This document shows, piece by piece, positions 38,976 through 47,528 of a DNA stretch of 64,000 nucleotides. The DNA is from Brevundimonas pondensis (GTDB lineage: Bacteria > Pseudomonadota > Alphaproteobacteria > Caulobacterales > Caulobacteraceae). The position numbers and the translations under genes were made by a program. The stretch covers positions 3,462,501 through 3,526,500 of the forward strand of contig NZ_CP062006.1 in assembly GCF_017487345.1 (NCBI RefSeq), read 5' to 3'. Each line of letters opens with the position of its first letter. Position 1 is the first letter of the stretch. Under the pieces are notes generated by a model. It had not been told where the DNA came from. It did not search any database and saw only the letters and a list, made by a program, of their open reading frames with translations.

Positions 38976-41384
38976 TCAGCTCCGCAGGACCGCGCCGGCC
39001 TTGGCGGCGGCGGCGACGACCTTGGCGGTCAGGGCCTCGATCTCGGCCTCGGTCAGGGTGGCGGCGCGCGGCTGGATCTCGACTTCCAGGGCGACCGACT
39101 TCTGCCCTTCCGGCACGCCTTGGCCGCGATAGACGTCAAAGACGCGGACCTCGGCGATCAGGGCCTTGTCGGCCCCGACGACCGCGCGGGTCAGATCGCC
39201 CACGGCCTTGGCCTCGTCCAGCAGGAAGGCGAAGTCGCGCGACAGCGGCATCAGGTTCGGCAGGTCCGCCGCGCCACGCGCCTTGCCGCCTTTTCCACGC
39301 GGTTCCGGCACGGAATCGAGAATGATCTCGAAGGCCAGCATGGGACCGTCGGCGTCCAGGGCCTTGAGCACGCGCGGGTGCAGGGCCCCGAACTCGACGA
39401 TGACGTTCTTGGGCCCCAGTTGCAGGCGGGCCGAACGGCCGGGGTGCCACCAGCCTTGATTGGAGCCCTGCGCCAGTTGCAGCGAGGCGACGGGCGCGCC
39501 GATCTCTTCCAGCAGGGCGAACAGGTCGCCCTTGAGACCGAACAGGGCGTCCTCGCCAGCGCCGCCCCAGTGGCGGTCGGGGTGGGGTGCGATCAGACCG
39601 GCGATGACGGTGCGCTGGCCGTCCGGCTGATCATTCAGATAGACGGGGCCGACCTCGAACAGGGCGGCGTCGGCATGGCCGCGCGCGGCGTTGCGCGCCG
39701 CCGCCTGGATCAGGTTGGGCAGGATCGACGGCCGCATGCAGTCGAGGTCCGCCGCGATGGGGTTCTCCAGCACCAGACGCTCGTCGCCGCCGCCGAACAG
39801 GGCGGCGGTGGACTGCTTGGTGAAGGACCAGGTCACGGCCTCGGCGTAGCCCAGGGCGGCCAGGGCGCGACGGGCCGTGCGGACGCGGGCCTGACGCGGG
39901 TTCAGCACGCCGCCGGGAGCGCGGGCGACTTCGGGCAGGGGGGTGTGCGGCAGGGCGTCGAAGCCCTCGATGCGCGCCACTTCCTCGACCAGATCGGCCG
40001 GCCCTTCGACGTCGCGGCGCCACGACGGCGGCACCACGGTCCAGGGTGAACCGCGCATGACGGTGAAGCCCAGGGCGGTCAGGATCTCAAAGATGCGGTC
40101 TTCGGTCAGGCTGAGGCCCGACAGGCGTTTCACATAGGCGGGATCAAAGGCGAAGCCCTCCGGCGCGGCCGGGGCCTGACCAGTCACCACGACTTCCGAC
40201 GGCTCGCCGCCGCACAGGTCGAGGATCAACCGGGTCGCCAGTTCCAGGCCCGGCACGACCGAGGCCGTGTCCACGCCGCGCGCGAAACGGTACTGGGCGT
40301 CTGAGCTGATGCCAAGGCTCCGGCCCGTCTGGGCGATGACCAGGGGGGCGAACCAGGCGCTCTCGACGAAGACGTCGACCGTCTCGTCCGAACAGCCGGT
40401 CGACTCGCCGCCCATGACGCCGCCCAGGCCGATGGGGCGCTCGCCCTCGGCGTCGGCGATGACGCAGTCGGAGGGCGAGGCGGCGTAGGTCTTGCCGTCC
40501 AGAGCGATCAGGTGCTCGTGCTCGCCGGTATCAGCCGCGACCAGACCGGCGCGCACGACGATCGTCTGTCCCGACAGCTTGGCCAGGTCATAGACGTGCA
40601 GCGGGCGGGCGCGATCGTAGGAGATCAGGTTGGTGATATCGACCAACCTGTTGATCGAACGCAGGCCGACAGCCGTCAGGCGGTGCTGCAGCCAGGCCGG
40701 CGACGGGCCGTTCTGCACGCCCCGAATGACGCGCCCGGCGAAGATCGGGCACAGGTCCGGCGTGTCGATCCGCACCGTGATCGGCGAGGTGAAGCCGCCC
40801 GCGACCGGCTTGATTTCCGGTGTCGTCAGCTGGCCCAGGCCCGTGGCGGCCAGGTCGCGGGCGATGCCCGCCACGCCCAGCCAGTCGGGCCGGTTGGGCG
40901 TCACCTCGAAGTCGATCACCGGCTCGGCGCCGAAGACCCCGGCGGCGGGGGCGCCGATCTGCAGGTCGTCGCTCAGCTCCAGAATGCCGTCGCTGTCATC
41001 CGCCAGTTCCAGTTCCGCGCCCGAGCACAGCATGCCGTGAGACACGACGCCGCGCACCGGCTTCTCGACCAGGGTCACGCCAAGGCCCGGCACATAGGCG
41101 CCGATCGGGGCGTAGATGGTGGTCAGGCCCGGCCGTGCGTTCGGGGCGCCGCAGACGATCTCCTTGCGTCCGTCCACGGTGTCCACCTGGCAGACCTGTA
41201 GCCGGTCGGCGTTGGGGTGACGTTCGGCCGATACGATCCTGGCGACCGTGAAGGGGGCCAGGGCGGCGATGGGGTCGTGAACCTCCTCGACCTCCAGCCC
41301 GGCCATGGTCATGGCGGCGGCGACCTGTTCGACCTCGGCCGTGGTGTCGAGGTGTTCCTTCAGCCAGGAAAGCGTGAACTTCAT
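38976..41384 (-). CDS. pheT: Phenylalanyl-tRNA synthetase beta subunit
   Basis: An 802-residue large subunit of the tetrameric PheRS. It starts [20 protein letters not shown]. It has the N-terminal tRNA-binding (EMAP-like) domain ([23 protein letters not shown]), the B5 and B3/B4 editing regions ([20 protein letters not shown]), and a C-terminal anticodon-binding domain. The longer open frame upstream is antisense-like; the ATG at 41384 overlaps the preceding small gene as ATGA. Two extra genes separate it from pheS. Confidence 0.97.
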   Translation of the reverse strand: MKFTLSWLKEHLDTTAEVEQVAAAMTMAGLEVEEVHDPIAALAPFTVARIVSAERHPNADRLQVCQVDTVDGRKEIVCGAPNARPGLTTIYAPIGAYVPGLGVTLVEKPVRGVVSHGMLCSGAELELADDSDGILELSDDLQIGAPAAGVFGAEPVIDFEVTPNRPDWLGVAGIARDLAATGLGQLTTPEIKPVAGGFTSPITVRIDTPDLCPIFAGRVIRGVQNGPSPAWLQHRLTAVGLRSINRLVDITNLISYDRARPLHVYDLAKLSGQTIVVRAGLVAADTGEHEHLIALDGKTYAASPSDCVIADAEGERPIGLGGVMGGESTGCSDETVDVFVESAWFAPLVIAQTGRSLGISSDAQYRFARGVDTASVVPGLELATRLILDLCGGEPSEVVVTGQAPAAPEGFAFDPAYVKRLSGLSLTEDRIFEILTALGFTVMRGSPWTVVPPSWRRDVEGPADLVEEVARIEGFDALPHTPLPEVARAPGGVLNPRQARVRTARRALAALGYAEAVTWSFTKQSTAALFGGGDERLVLENPIAADLDCMRPSILPNLIQAAARNAARGHADAALFEVGPVYLNDQPDGQRTVIAGLIAPHPDRHWGGAGEDALFGLKGDLFALLEEIGAPVASLQLAQGSNQGWWHPGRSARLQLGPKNVIVEFGALHPRVLKALDADGPMLAFEIILDSVPEPRGKGGKARGAADLPNLMPLSRDFAFLLDEAKAVGDLTRAVVGADKALIAEVRVFDVYRGQGVPEGQKSVALEVEIQPRAATLTEAEIEALTAKVVAAAAKAGAVLRS

Positions 41385-41785
41385 TGGCCCGCCTCGGTTT
41401 GCGGCGACGTCAGGGCCTGGGTCATGCTGGCGAGGAATTCGGGGCTGCCGGTGAAACCGACGCCGAGGAACTGACAGCCGATGAAGCGGCAGTTCCGGAA
41501 GGGAATGGGACCGACGACCTGGCGCGGCGCCTGGGGGGCCAGCATGAGCGTCCGCGGGTCGCCGTCGGCGTCCCCCAGATTGCAGTCGTCGAAGTGGCAG
41601 CCTTCCACCGCCAGGAGCACGGCGGGACCTTCGATCAGGCAGTCGACGAAGGTGCGGCCCTCGATGGTGCGCGACCCGGCTCTCACGGTCTCCATGAAAA
41701 GCTGGGGCAGCCAAACGGCGAGGCTCTTGTACTCAGGGCCGGGGCCGAGCGCGGGCAGGGTGATGGGGGCGAGGGCGTCTGTCAT
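41381..41785 (-). CDS. Pentapeptide-like small protein, paralog 1, inside pheS-pheT
   Basis: A 134-residue protein of unknown function. From about residue 42 it has phased short repeats with aromatic and Cys positions ([43 protein letters not shown]), resembling a short pentapeptide-repeat beta-helix. The N-terminal 40 residues are not alike in the two paralogs. It is clearly homologous to the next gene at 41797. It ends in a 4-base overlap with pheT, so the two are translated together. Confidence 0.72.
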   Translation of the reverse strand: MTDALAPITLPALGPGPEYKSLAVWLPQLFMETVRAGSRTIEGRTFVDCLIEGPAVLLAVEGCHFDDCNLGDADGDPRTLMLAPQAPRQVVGPIPFRNCRFIGCQFLGVGFTGSPEFLASMTQALTSPQTEAGQ

Positions 41786-41796
41786 GGAACTTGATC

Positions 41797-42186
41797 TCAG
41801 AGGGAGTTCGGCAGGGCGATGACCTGGGCGATGAACTCATCCGTCCCGGTGAAGCCGACGCCGTAGAATTCGCAGCCGATGAAGATGCAGTCGCGCAAGG
41901 GGACTGTGCCGACCGCCTTGTCGCCAACCGGCCTGAGGACGAGATTGCGGATGTCGCCGCGGCTGTCCCCGAAATTGGTGTCGTCGAAGGTCACGCCGCT
42001 GGACACCAGGGCGATCGCCGGGCCCTGGATGCGACAGCCTCGGAAAGTGCGGCCATGGATCATCGGCGTGCCGTTGCGCGCCGCATGGGAAAAGACGTCA
42101 TGGAGCGACAGGTCGAGATTTTCGAACACGGTCGCGCCGAAATCCGTGGCCAGGGCGACAGGGCGATTGATCGGAAGCAGGCTCAT
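41797..42186 (-). CDS. Pentapeptide-like small protein, paralog 2, inside pheS-pheT
   Basis: A 129-residue paralog of the protein at 41381. It shares GRTFxxCxIxGPA, FDDxNxGDxxGDxRxLxLxP, VGxxPxRxCxFIGCxFxGVGFTG and EFxA. Its start is one base after the pheS stop, and its own stop is 11 bases before the paralog, giving a tight pheS / paralog 2 / paralog 1 / pheT string. No enzymatic motif is visible. Tandem duplication is the simplest origin. Confidence 0.72.
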   Translation of the reverse strand: MSLLPINRPVALATDFGATVFENLDLSLHDVFSHAARNGTPMIHGRTFRGCRIQGPAIALVSSGVTFDDTNFGDSRGDIRNLVLRPVGDKAVGTVPLRDCIFIGCEFYGVGFTGTDEFIAQVIALPNSL

Positions 42187-42187
42187 G

Positions 42188-43264
42188 TCAGGACAGTCCC
42201 GAGGCCGGGTTCGGCGCGGCGAAGGCGGAGAAGCCGTAGTGCGCCAGCCAGCGCGTATCGGCCTCGAACATGGGGCGTAGATCGGAGACGCCGTATTTCA
42301 GCATGGCCAGGCGATCGACGCCCATGCCGAAGGCGAAGCCCTGATATTCGTCCGGGTCGATGCCTGCGTTGCGCAGCACGTTCGGGTGGACCATGCCGCA
42401 GCCCAGAATTTCCAGCCAGTCCTCCCCCTCGTTCAAGGTCAGCTTGCCGCCCGAGCGGTCACAGCGGATGTCCATCTCGGCCGAGGGTTCGGTGAAGGGG
42501 AAGTGGTGCGGACGGAAGCGGGCGTTGACGTCGTCCAGCTCGAAGAAGCGGGCGATGAAGGTTTCCAGCGTCGTCTTCAGATGACCCATGTGGATGTCGC
42601 GGTCGATCACCAGACCCTCGATCTGGTGGAACATCGGCGTGTGGGTGGCGTCCGAATCCTTACGGAAGGTGCGGCCGGGCGCGATGATGCGGATCGGCGG
42701 CTTCTGCGACATCATGGTGCGGACCTGCACCGGGCTGGTGTGGGTGCGCAGCACCTTGCGCTCGCCCGTTGCCGGGTCGGGCTTCAGGAAGAAGGTGTCG
42801 TGCATTTCCCGCGCCGGGTGTTTGGGCGGGAAGTTCAGGGCCGTGAAGTTGTGGAAATCGTCCTCGATGTCCGGACCCTCGGCCACGGCGAAGCCCATCT
42901 CGGCGAAGATGGCGATCATCTCGTCCATGACCTGCATGGTCGGGTGCACCCCGCCCTTGCGGCGCGGGCGCCCGGGCAGGGTCAGATCGACCCGCTCGGC
43001 CAGCAGGCGGGCGTCCAGCTCGGCGGCCTCCAGTTCGGCCTTCTTGGCGGTGATCGCGGCGGTCACGCGATCGCGCAGGCCGTTGATGACCGGCCCCTGT
43101 TCGCGGCGTTCGTCGGGGCTGAGCGCGCCCATCCCCTTGAGAAGGGCCGAGACGGTCCCCGTCTTGCCGAGGGCGGCGACGCGCACCTCCTCGATCGCAG
43201 CGACGCTGGAGGCCGCTCCGATGGCGTTGATCAGGTCGAGTTCTAGCTGGGCGAGATCGGTCAT
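42188..43264 (-). CDS. pheS: Phenylalanyl-tRNA synthetase alpha subunit
   Basis: A 358-residue catalytic subunit of PheRS. The N-terminal coiled coil (residues 1-90) is followed by a class II core: [43 protein letters not shown]-type motif 2 region ([14 protein letters not shown]), [22 protein letters not shown], and motif 3 near [22 protein letters not shown]. First gene of the string with the two small paralogs, pheT and yqhA. Confidence 0.97.
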   Translation of the reverse strand: MTDLAQLELDLINAIGAASSVAAIEEVRVAALGKTGTVSALLKGMGALSPDERREQGPVINGLRDRVTAAITAKKAELEAAELDARLLAERVDLTLPGRPRRKGGVHPTMQVMDEMIAIFAEMGFAVAEGPDIEDDFHNFTALNFPPKHPAREMHDTFFLKPDPATGERKVLRTHTSPVQVRTMMSQKPPIRIIAPGRTFRKDSDATHTPMFHQIEGLVIDRDIHMGHLKTTLETFIARFFELDDVNARFRPHHFPFTEPSAEMDIRCDRSGGKLTLNEGEDWLEILGCGMVHPNVLRNAGIDPDEYQGFAFGMGVDRLAMLKYGVSDLRPMFEADTRWLAHYGFSAFAAPNPASGLS

Positions 43265-43333
43265 GGTCCGCAGCGTCTAGCCCGACACGGCCGTCACGCA
43301 AAGCCTTCAGCGTCGATCAGGCTCTGTCGGCCC

Positions 43334-43537
43334 CTAATCCGCCAGGACGAAACTGATCTTCATGTTGACCCGATACTCGGCGACCTTGCCGTCGCGGACC
43401 ACGACCTTCTGTTCCTGGATCCAGGCGCCTTCGACGTGACGCAGGGTCTTGTCGGCGCGGGCGATGCCCTGGGCGATGGCGTCGTCGAAGCTGACGGTGG
43501 ATGAAGCAGTGATTTCGGTGACGCGGGCGATGGACAT
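43334..43537 (-). CDS. Dodecin family flavin-binding protein
   Basis: A 67-residue protein of the dodecin family, small proteins that assemble as dodecamers and store flavin. The sequence SIARVTEITASSTVSFDDAI, the Trp that stacks on flavin (VEGAWIQEQKVVV) and the final beta strand YRVNMKISFVLAD are typical. The ATG at 43537 has a GGAGG ribosome site; a TTG two codons earlier is less likely. It has short spacers on both sides and probably its own promoter. Confidence 0.9.
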   Translation of the reverse strand: MSIARVTEITASSTVSFDDAIAQGIARADKTLRHVEGAWIQEQKVVVRDGKVAEYRVNMKISFVLAD

Positions 43538-43627
43538 CGGCAAAGCCTCCTCAGCCGCCGGGTCGCCATTCGAACCGGCTGTCGAACCCCAACGCTTGAC
43601 CGGACGAAAAGGTCAGGCCCGGCCATG

Positions 43628-43661
43628 AAAAACGCCCGCCCCGGCGATCGGGGCGGGCGTT
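43628..43661 (-). terminator. Intrinsic terminator of the rpmI-rplT transcript
   Basis: A perfect 12-bp stem, AACGCCCGCCCC (43631-43642) with GGGGCGGGCGTT (43650-43661), a 7-base loop and a T-run on the minus strand. It lies 62 bases after the rplT stop, beyond repeat copy C. Confidence 0.9.
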
Positions 43662-43672
43662 GTTTCTCTTTT

Positions 43673-43712
43673 GCGCTCGCGCTCGGCTCTCGGAGCCTCG
43701 CTGCTTGAGCGT
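43673..43712 (-). repeat. 40-bp dispersed palindrome, copy C
   Basis: On the minus strand it starts ACGCTCAAGCAGCGAGG and ends GAGCGCGAGCGC. It sits 11 bases after the rplT stop and before the terminator, so it would be present in the mRNA 3' end. Confidence 0.72.
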
Positions 43713-43723
43713 GATCGCGAGAC

Positions 43724-44080
43724 TTAGGCGGCCAGGGCGGCGCGCACCTTGTCGGCGATGGCCTTGAAGCCGGCTTCGTCAGCGGCGATGGCGGCTAGGA
43801 CCTTGCGGTCCAGTTCGATGCCGGCCTTGTCGAGGCCATGGATGAACTGCGAGTAGGTGAAGCCTTCGACGCGAGCAGCAGCGTTGATGCGCTGGATCCA
43901 CAGGGCGCGGAACGAACGCTTCTTGTTGCGACGGTCGCGGTAGGCGTACTGGCCGGCGCGGTCGACGGCGGCCTTGGCCGTGCGGATCGTATTCTTGCGG
44001 CGGCCGTAGAAGCCCTTGGCCTGCTTCAGAACCTTCTTGTGCTTGGCGTGGGACGTAACGCCCCGAGTAACGCGAGCCAT
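43724..44080 (-). CDS. rplT: 50S ribosomal protein L20
   Basis: A 118-residue primary rRNA-binding protein of the large subunit. [68 protein letters not shown] is textbook L20. It follows rpmI as usual. In many bacteria L20 represses its own operon through mRNA structure; the rpmI-rplT gap here instead contains one of the 40-bp palindromes. Confidence 0.98.
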   Translation of the reverse strand: MARVTRGVTSHAKHKKVLKQAKGFYGRRKNTIRTAKAAVDRAGQYAYRDRRNKKRSFRALWIQRINAAARVEGFTYSQFIHGLDKAGIELDRKVLAAIAADEAGFKAIADKVRAALAA

Positions 44081-44101
44081 GTTTTTATTTCCTTCGGGAA
44101 G

Positions 44102-44141
44102 TCCCTAGCGCTCGACCCGCGGGGTCTCGCTGCTCGAGGGA
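44102..44141 (-). repeat. 40-bp dispersed palindrome, copy F
   Basis: Between rpmI and rplT. On the minus strand it reads TCCCTCGAGCAGCGAG at the start and GAGCGCTAGGGA at the end. The outer arms have changed together (TCCCT with AGGGA, instead of GCGCT with AGCGC), so the stem is kept although the sequence differs. Confidence 0.68.
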
Positions 44142-44191
44142 CTGTCGTTCAAATTCAGTGTGACAGGATGATCAGTGATGCAGCGCGCCGA

Positions 44192-44389
44192 TCAGGCGTA
44201 CGGCATGTAGGACTTGATCTTCTTGGCGTCGGCGTCAGCCATGACCGAAGTGCCGCGGTTCTGGCGGATGTACTTCGAGTTGTGGCTGATCAGGCGGTGG
44301 CGCTTGCCGGCGACGCCAGCCTTGACCTTGCCCGTGGCCGTGAATTTGAAGCGCTTCTTGGCGCCCGACTTCGTCTTCAGCTTCGGCAT
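44192..44389 (-). CDS. rpmI: 50S ribosomal protein L35
   Basis: A 65-residue basic ribosomal protein. [31 protein letters not shown] is diagnostic. It has an AAGAGAG ribosome site. It comes 174 bases after the MFS stop, so its promoter should lie in that gap (44390-44562), where no clear signal was picked out. It is co-transcribed with rplT. Confidence 0.97.
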   Translation of the reverse strand: MPKLKTKSGAKKRFKFTATGKVKAGVAGKRHRLISHNSKYIRQNRGTSVMADADAKKIKSYMPYA

Positions 44390-44562
44390 TTTTCTCTCTC
44401 TTAATTGAGGGACGGGCGTCCTTCGGGCTGCGAGAGCCCCAGGTTCGATCGTCCGTTGACGAACCGCCCAGGCATGCCTGTTCGCCCGGCGGTCCGGTAC
44501 GCGAAGGCGCGGCTTCTACGCCAATCGGGGGCTGGAGGCAAGAAGAGTCCGTGCAAATGGAC

Positions 44563-45840
44563 TCAGGCCTCGGTGGCCCGGCGACGGGCCGCGCGCCCGG
44601 CGTTGATCGCCATGACCGCCGCCGGAACCGTCAGCGCCGCGCCGACCAGAAAGGGCCAGTCCGCCCCTGCGGCAGAATAGAGGACGCCAGCGACCATGGG
44701 ACCGAAGATGCGCGCCATGGACCCTGCCGCCATGTTCAGTCCCAGCATGGCGCCCTGCCGGTCCGGCGGCGACGCCCGACTGATCAGAGCCGAGATATTG
44801 GGCATGGCCAGGGACATTCCGCAGGCGCCGATGCCCATGACGACAGGAATGATCCAGCCGGATGACACCGGAACCACGAACAGACCCAGATCGATCCGCC
44901 CGGCCGGGAACCAGGCCGGGGGCGCTATGACCTGCAGGACCAGGGAGGCGCCGAACAACAGCATGCCGGCCGCTAGAACTCGGGCCTCGCCGAAACGTCT
45001 CGCCAGTCGCCCAGCCAGCAAGCCCTGATTCACGGCCGAGACCAGCCCGACGATCATGAAACTCAACCCGACTTCGCGCGCCGTCCAGGCGTAGCGGTTC
45101 TCGGCCCACAGGCCAAAGGCGCTTTCCATGGCCGAGAAGCCGGCCAGATAGATCAGACTGACTATCAGAACCCGAGACACCACGGCATCGGCGCGCGCGA
45201 AATGCAGACCCGACAGAAAGGCGGGGCGTGGCGCCGCCGGATCGGCCCTGGCCCGGCTTTCCCGCAGGAAAAAGATAACGCCCAGGGCCGCCAGCACAGC
45301 TGCGCCGGAGGCCGCGAAGATCGGCAGCTGGTAACCCACATGGCCCATCTGCGGCTGCGCCAAGAGGCCGCCCATGCCCGGTCCGACGATGAAGCCCAGG
45401 CCGAAGGCGGCGCCGATCAGGCCCATGCGTCCGGCGCGACGTTCCGGCGGAGTGACGTCAGCGATATAGCCCTGCACCGTCGAGATATTGCCCGCCCCCA
45501 GGCCGGTGAACAGCCGCACCAGCACCGCCGCCCAGATATTGGGCGCGAAGGCCAGCAGCAGGTAACCGGCCGCATTGGCCGCCAGGGTGGCCAGCAGAAC
45601 CGGCTTGCGTCCGATCCGGTCGGACAGGCGCCCCCAGAAGGGCTCGGCGAAGAACTGACCAAGGGAATAGGCCGAGAACAACAGGGTGATCTGCCACGGC
45701 TCGGCCTGGAGGCTTCGAGCGAAGAAGGGCAGCAGGGGCACCACCAGGCCGAACCCGACCAGGTTGATGAAGACCACGGCGAACAAGACCGCCAGGGTCG
45801 GCGTGCCGGCGGCGCGAGCAGGGATGATCGGAGACCTCAT
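44563..45840 (-). CDS. MFS transporter of the TCR/Tet-like group
   Basis: A 425-residue, 12-helix major facilitator protein. The loop 2-3 motif is FWGRLSDRIGRKPVLLATLAANAAGYLLLAFAP. The drug/H+ antiporter-like helix 5 motif appears as RAGRMGLIGAAFGLGFIVGPGMGGLLA. These place it with TetA-like exporters, but the substrate is unknown. It sits between infC and rpmI, genes that are contiguous in many bacteria, and an infC terminator cuts it off from the upstream gene. Confidence 0.88.
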   Translation of the reverse strand: MRSPIIPARAAGTPTLAVLFAVVFINLVGFGLVVPLLPFFARSLQAEPWQITLLFSAYSLGQFFAEPFWGRLSDRIGRKPVLLATLAANAAGYLLLAFAPNIWAAVLVRLFTGLGAGNISTVQGYIADVTPPERRAGRMGLIGAAFGLGFIVGPGMGGLLAQPQMGHVGYQLPIFAASGAAVLAALGVIFFLRESRARADPAAPRPAFLSGLHFARADAVVSRVLIVSLIYLAGFSAMESAFGLWAENRYAWTAREVGLSFMIVGLVSAVNQGLLAGRLARRFGEARVLAAGMLLFGASLVLQVIAPPAWFPAGRIDLGLFVVPVSSGWIIPVVMGIGACGMSLAMPNISALISRASPPDRQGAMLGLNMAAGSMARIFGPMVAGVLYSAAGADWPFLVGAALTVPAAVMAINAGRAARRRATEA

Positions 45841-45870
45841 GGTGCTTCGCCTACCGGGTCAGGGCGCAAA

Positions 45871-45902
45871 AGCAAACGCCCCGGCCATGCGGCCGGGGCG
45901 TT
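45871..45902 (-). terminator. Intrinsic terminator of infC
   Basis: A perfect 12-bp stem, AACGCCCCGGCC (45875-45886) with GGCCGGGGCGTT (45891-45902), and a 4-base loop. It is followed on the minus strand by TTTGCTTTT. It lies 24 bases after the infC stop. Confidence 0.88.
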
Positions 45903-45926
45903 CCTGATCTGTCGATCGAGGTGCGA

Positions 45927-46460
45927 TCAGCGCGGCGCCAGGATCATGATCATCTGGCGGCCTTCCATACGCGGCGCGTATTCGACCTTGGCGACTTCGT
46001 CGAAATCGGCCTGCACCTTGTTGAGCAGCTTCATGCCCAGTTCCGGGTGCGCCATTTCACGACCACGGAAGCGCAGCGTCACCTTGACCTTGTCCCCTTC
46101 GTCGAAGAAGCGGTGCATGGCCTTGGCCTTCACCTCATAGTCATGGGTGTCGATGTTCGGGCGGAGTTTGATTTCCTTGAGCTCGACGACCTTCTGGCGT
46201 TTGCGCGCCTCGGCTTTCTTCTTCTGCTCCTGGAAACGATGCTTGCCGTAGTCCAGGATCTTGCAGACAGGCGTCTCGGCGTTGCCGACGATCTGGACCA
46301 GATCCAGGCCGGCCTCTTCGGCGGCTTCCAGGGCGGCGGACAGGGGCATGACGCCCTGCTTTTCGCCGTTCTGATCGATCAGCAGAACGCGGGTGGCGCG
46401 GATTTCCTGGTTGATGGGCGGCCCGTCCTTGACGGGCGGCGCTTGCATGGGACGGCGAAT
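45927..46460 (-). CDS. infC: Translation initiation factor IF-3, ATT start
   Basis: IF-3 checks start-codon pairing on the 30S subunit. The core sequence [52 protein letters not shown] and the C-terminal [18 protein letters not shown] are clear. An ATG exists at 46448, but the codon ATT at 46460-46458 is in frame four codons upstream. It gives (M)[14 protein letters not shown], like other alphaproteobacterial IF-3 proteins, and has AAGGA at the right distance. Rare starts on infC are a known autoregulation device, so ATT is chosen (177 residues). Confidence 0.93.
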   Translation of the reverse strand: MRRPMQAPPVKDGPPINQEIRATRVLLIDQNGEKQGVMPLSAALEAAEEAGLDLVQIVGNAETPVCKILDYGKHRFQEQKKKAEARKRQKVVELKEIKLRPNIDTHDYEVKAKAMHRFFDEGDKVKVTLRFRGREMAHPELGMKLLNKVQADFDEVAKVEYAPRMEGRQMIMILAPR

Positions 46461-46574
46461 GGGCGTCGTTTCCTTATGTGGTCAGATAAGAGGTCGATAA
46501 ATCTCGCAGGGATCAGCGCGCGACAGAGCGGCGCGTTCCCGGCGGGCGGAATATGACGATAGAGCCCCTGAAAT

Positions 46575-47528
46575 TCAAGGCTGGTCGGGGTTTGCGCCGC
46601 TGATGAAAGCGTCGTGCAGCGCCAGGACCGCCGCGACCGTCTGGTCGACGGTCAATTCCGTAATCGGTCTGAACTCGCCGCGTGCCGGGCTAGAGGCCAG
46701 AACCCGGCCCTTCGGCCCCCAGGGCGCCTTGTGCCACCACTCGCTGGGACCGAAGAGGCCAAGCGTCGGCGTTCCGGTTGCAGCGGCCACGTGCATCAGG
46801 CCGGAATCATTGCCGACGAACAGGCGCGCGCGGGCGATGGCCGCTGCCGAGGCCAGGATGTCGCCGCGACCCACGCAGTCGATCCCGCGAAGGCCCGCCG
46901 CCATCAGGGCGGGGGCGGCCGCCGGGTGATCGCCCGGGCCGCCGACCAGCATGAAGCGCCAGCCGTCGAAACGGGGCTCGGCCTTCAGTCGTTCGACCAG
47001 GGCGGCCCAGCGGTCGGAGGGCCAGCTGCGGTCCGCCGCCGTCGAGATGGGCGCCAGGGCCAGGATGGGCGCCGGATCCTCGCCGATGATCGCCGCCGCC
47101 TGGGAACGGGCCTGATCGTCGAGGAAGATCTCGGGTTCCATGACCGCTTGGGCCTTCATCATGCGCGAGAAGGTCTCGACCTTGGCCAGACCGGTCTCCC
47201 AGGAGCGGTTGTAGATGCGGCGCTCGCCCGCGCGCAGCAGATAGGCCAGGCCCGAACCGCGCACATCGACCGCCATGGCCCAGCGCGTGCCGACCGTCGC
47301 CCGCCACAGGGCGCGCCAGTGACCGGCCGCCTTCTGCTTGGGCCAGGGGATGACCTTGACCACGCCGGGCGCGGCGCGGAACAGGGCCGCCGCCGTCGGG
47401 CCACAGGCCACGGTGATTTCGGCTCCCGGAACCTGGCGTCCGATTTCACGGATCGCGCCGGAGGACATGACGCAGTCGCCGATCCGGTCGGAGGTGACGA
47501 ACAGGACCTGCGGCGCTGATCCGCTCAT
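46575..47528 (-). CDS. Glycosyltransferase family 9 (heptosyltransferase-like), copy 1
   Basis: A 317-residue GT-B enzyme of family 9, which adds heptose or a related sugar to the lipopolysaccharide core. VLFVTSDRIGDCVMSSGAIREI is the N-terminal motif. LFVGNDSGLMHVAAATGTPTLGLFGPSEWW is the nucleotide-sugar binding motif. The ATG at 47528 overlaps the stop of the second GT9 gene as ATGA. It is paralogous to that gene. The exact sugar is not known. Confidence 0.88.
   Translation of the reverse strand: MSGSAPQVLFVTSDRIGDCVMSSGAIREIGRQVPGAEITVACGPTAAALFRAAPGVVKVIPWPKQKAAGHWRALWRATVGTRWAMAVDVRGSGLAYLLRAGERRIYNRSWETGLAKVETFSRMMKAQAVMEPEIFLDDQARSQAAAIIGEDPAPILALAPISTAADRSWPSDRWAALVERLKAEPRFDGWRFMLVGGPGDHPAAAPALMAAGLRGIDCVGRGDILASAAAIARARLFVGNDSGLMHVAAATGTPTLGLFGPSEWWHKAPWGPKGRVLASSPARGEFRPITELTVDQTVAAVLALHDAFISGANPDQP

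Noticed and set aside
44440..44450. GGTTCGATC, like a tRNA T-loop
   Set aside because: No acceptor stem, anticodon arm or D arm can be built around it; it lies in the rpmI leader.
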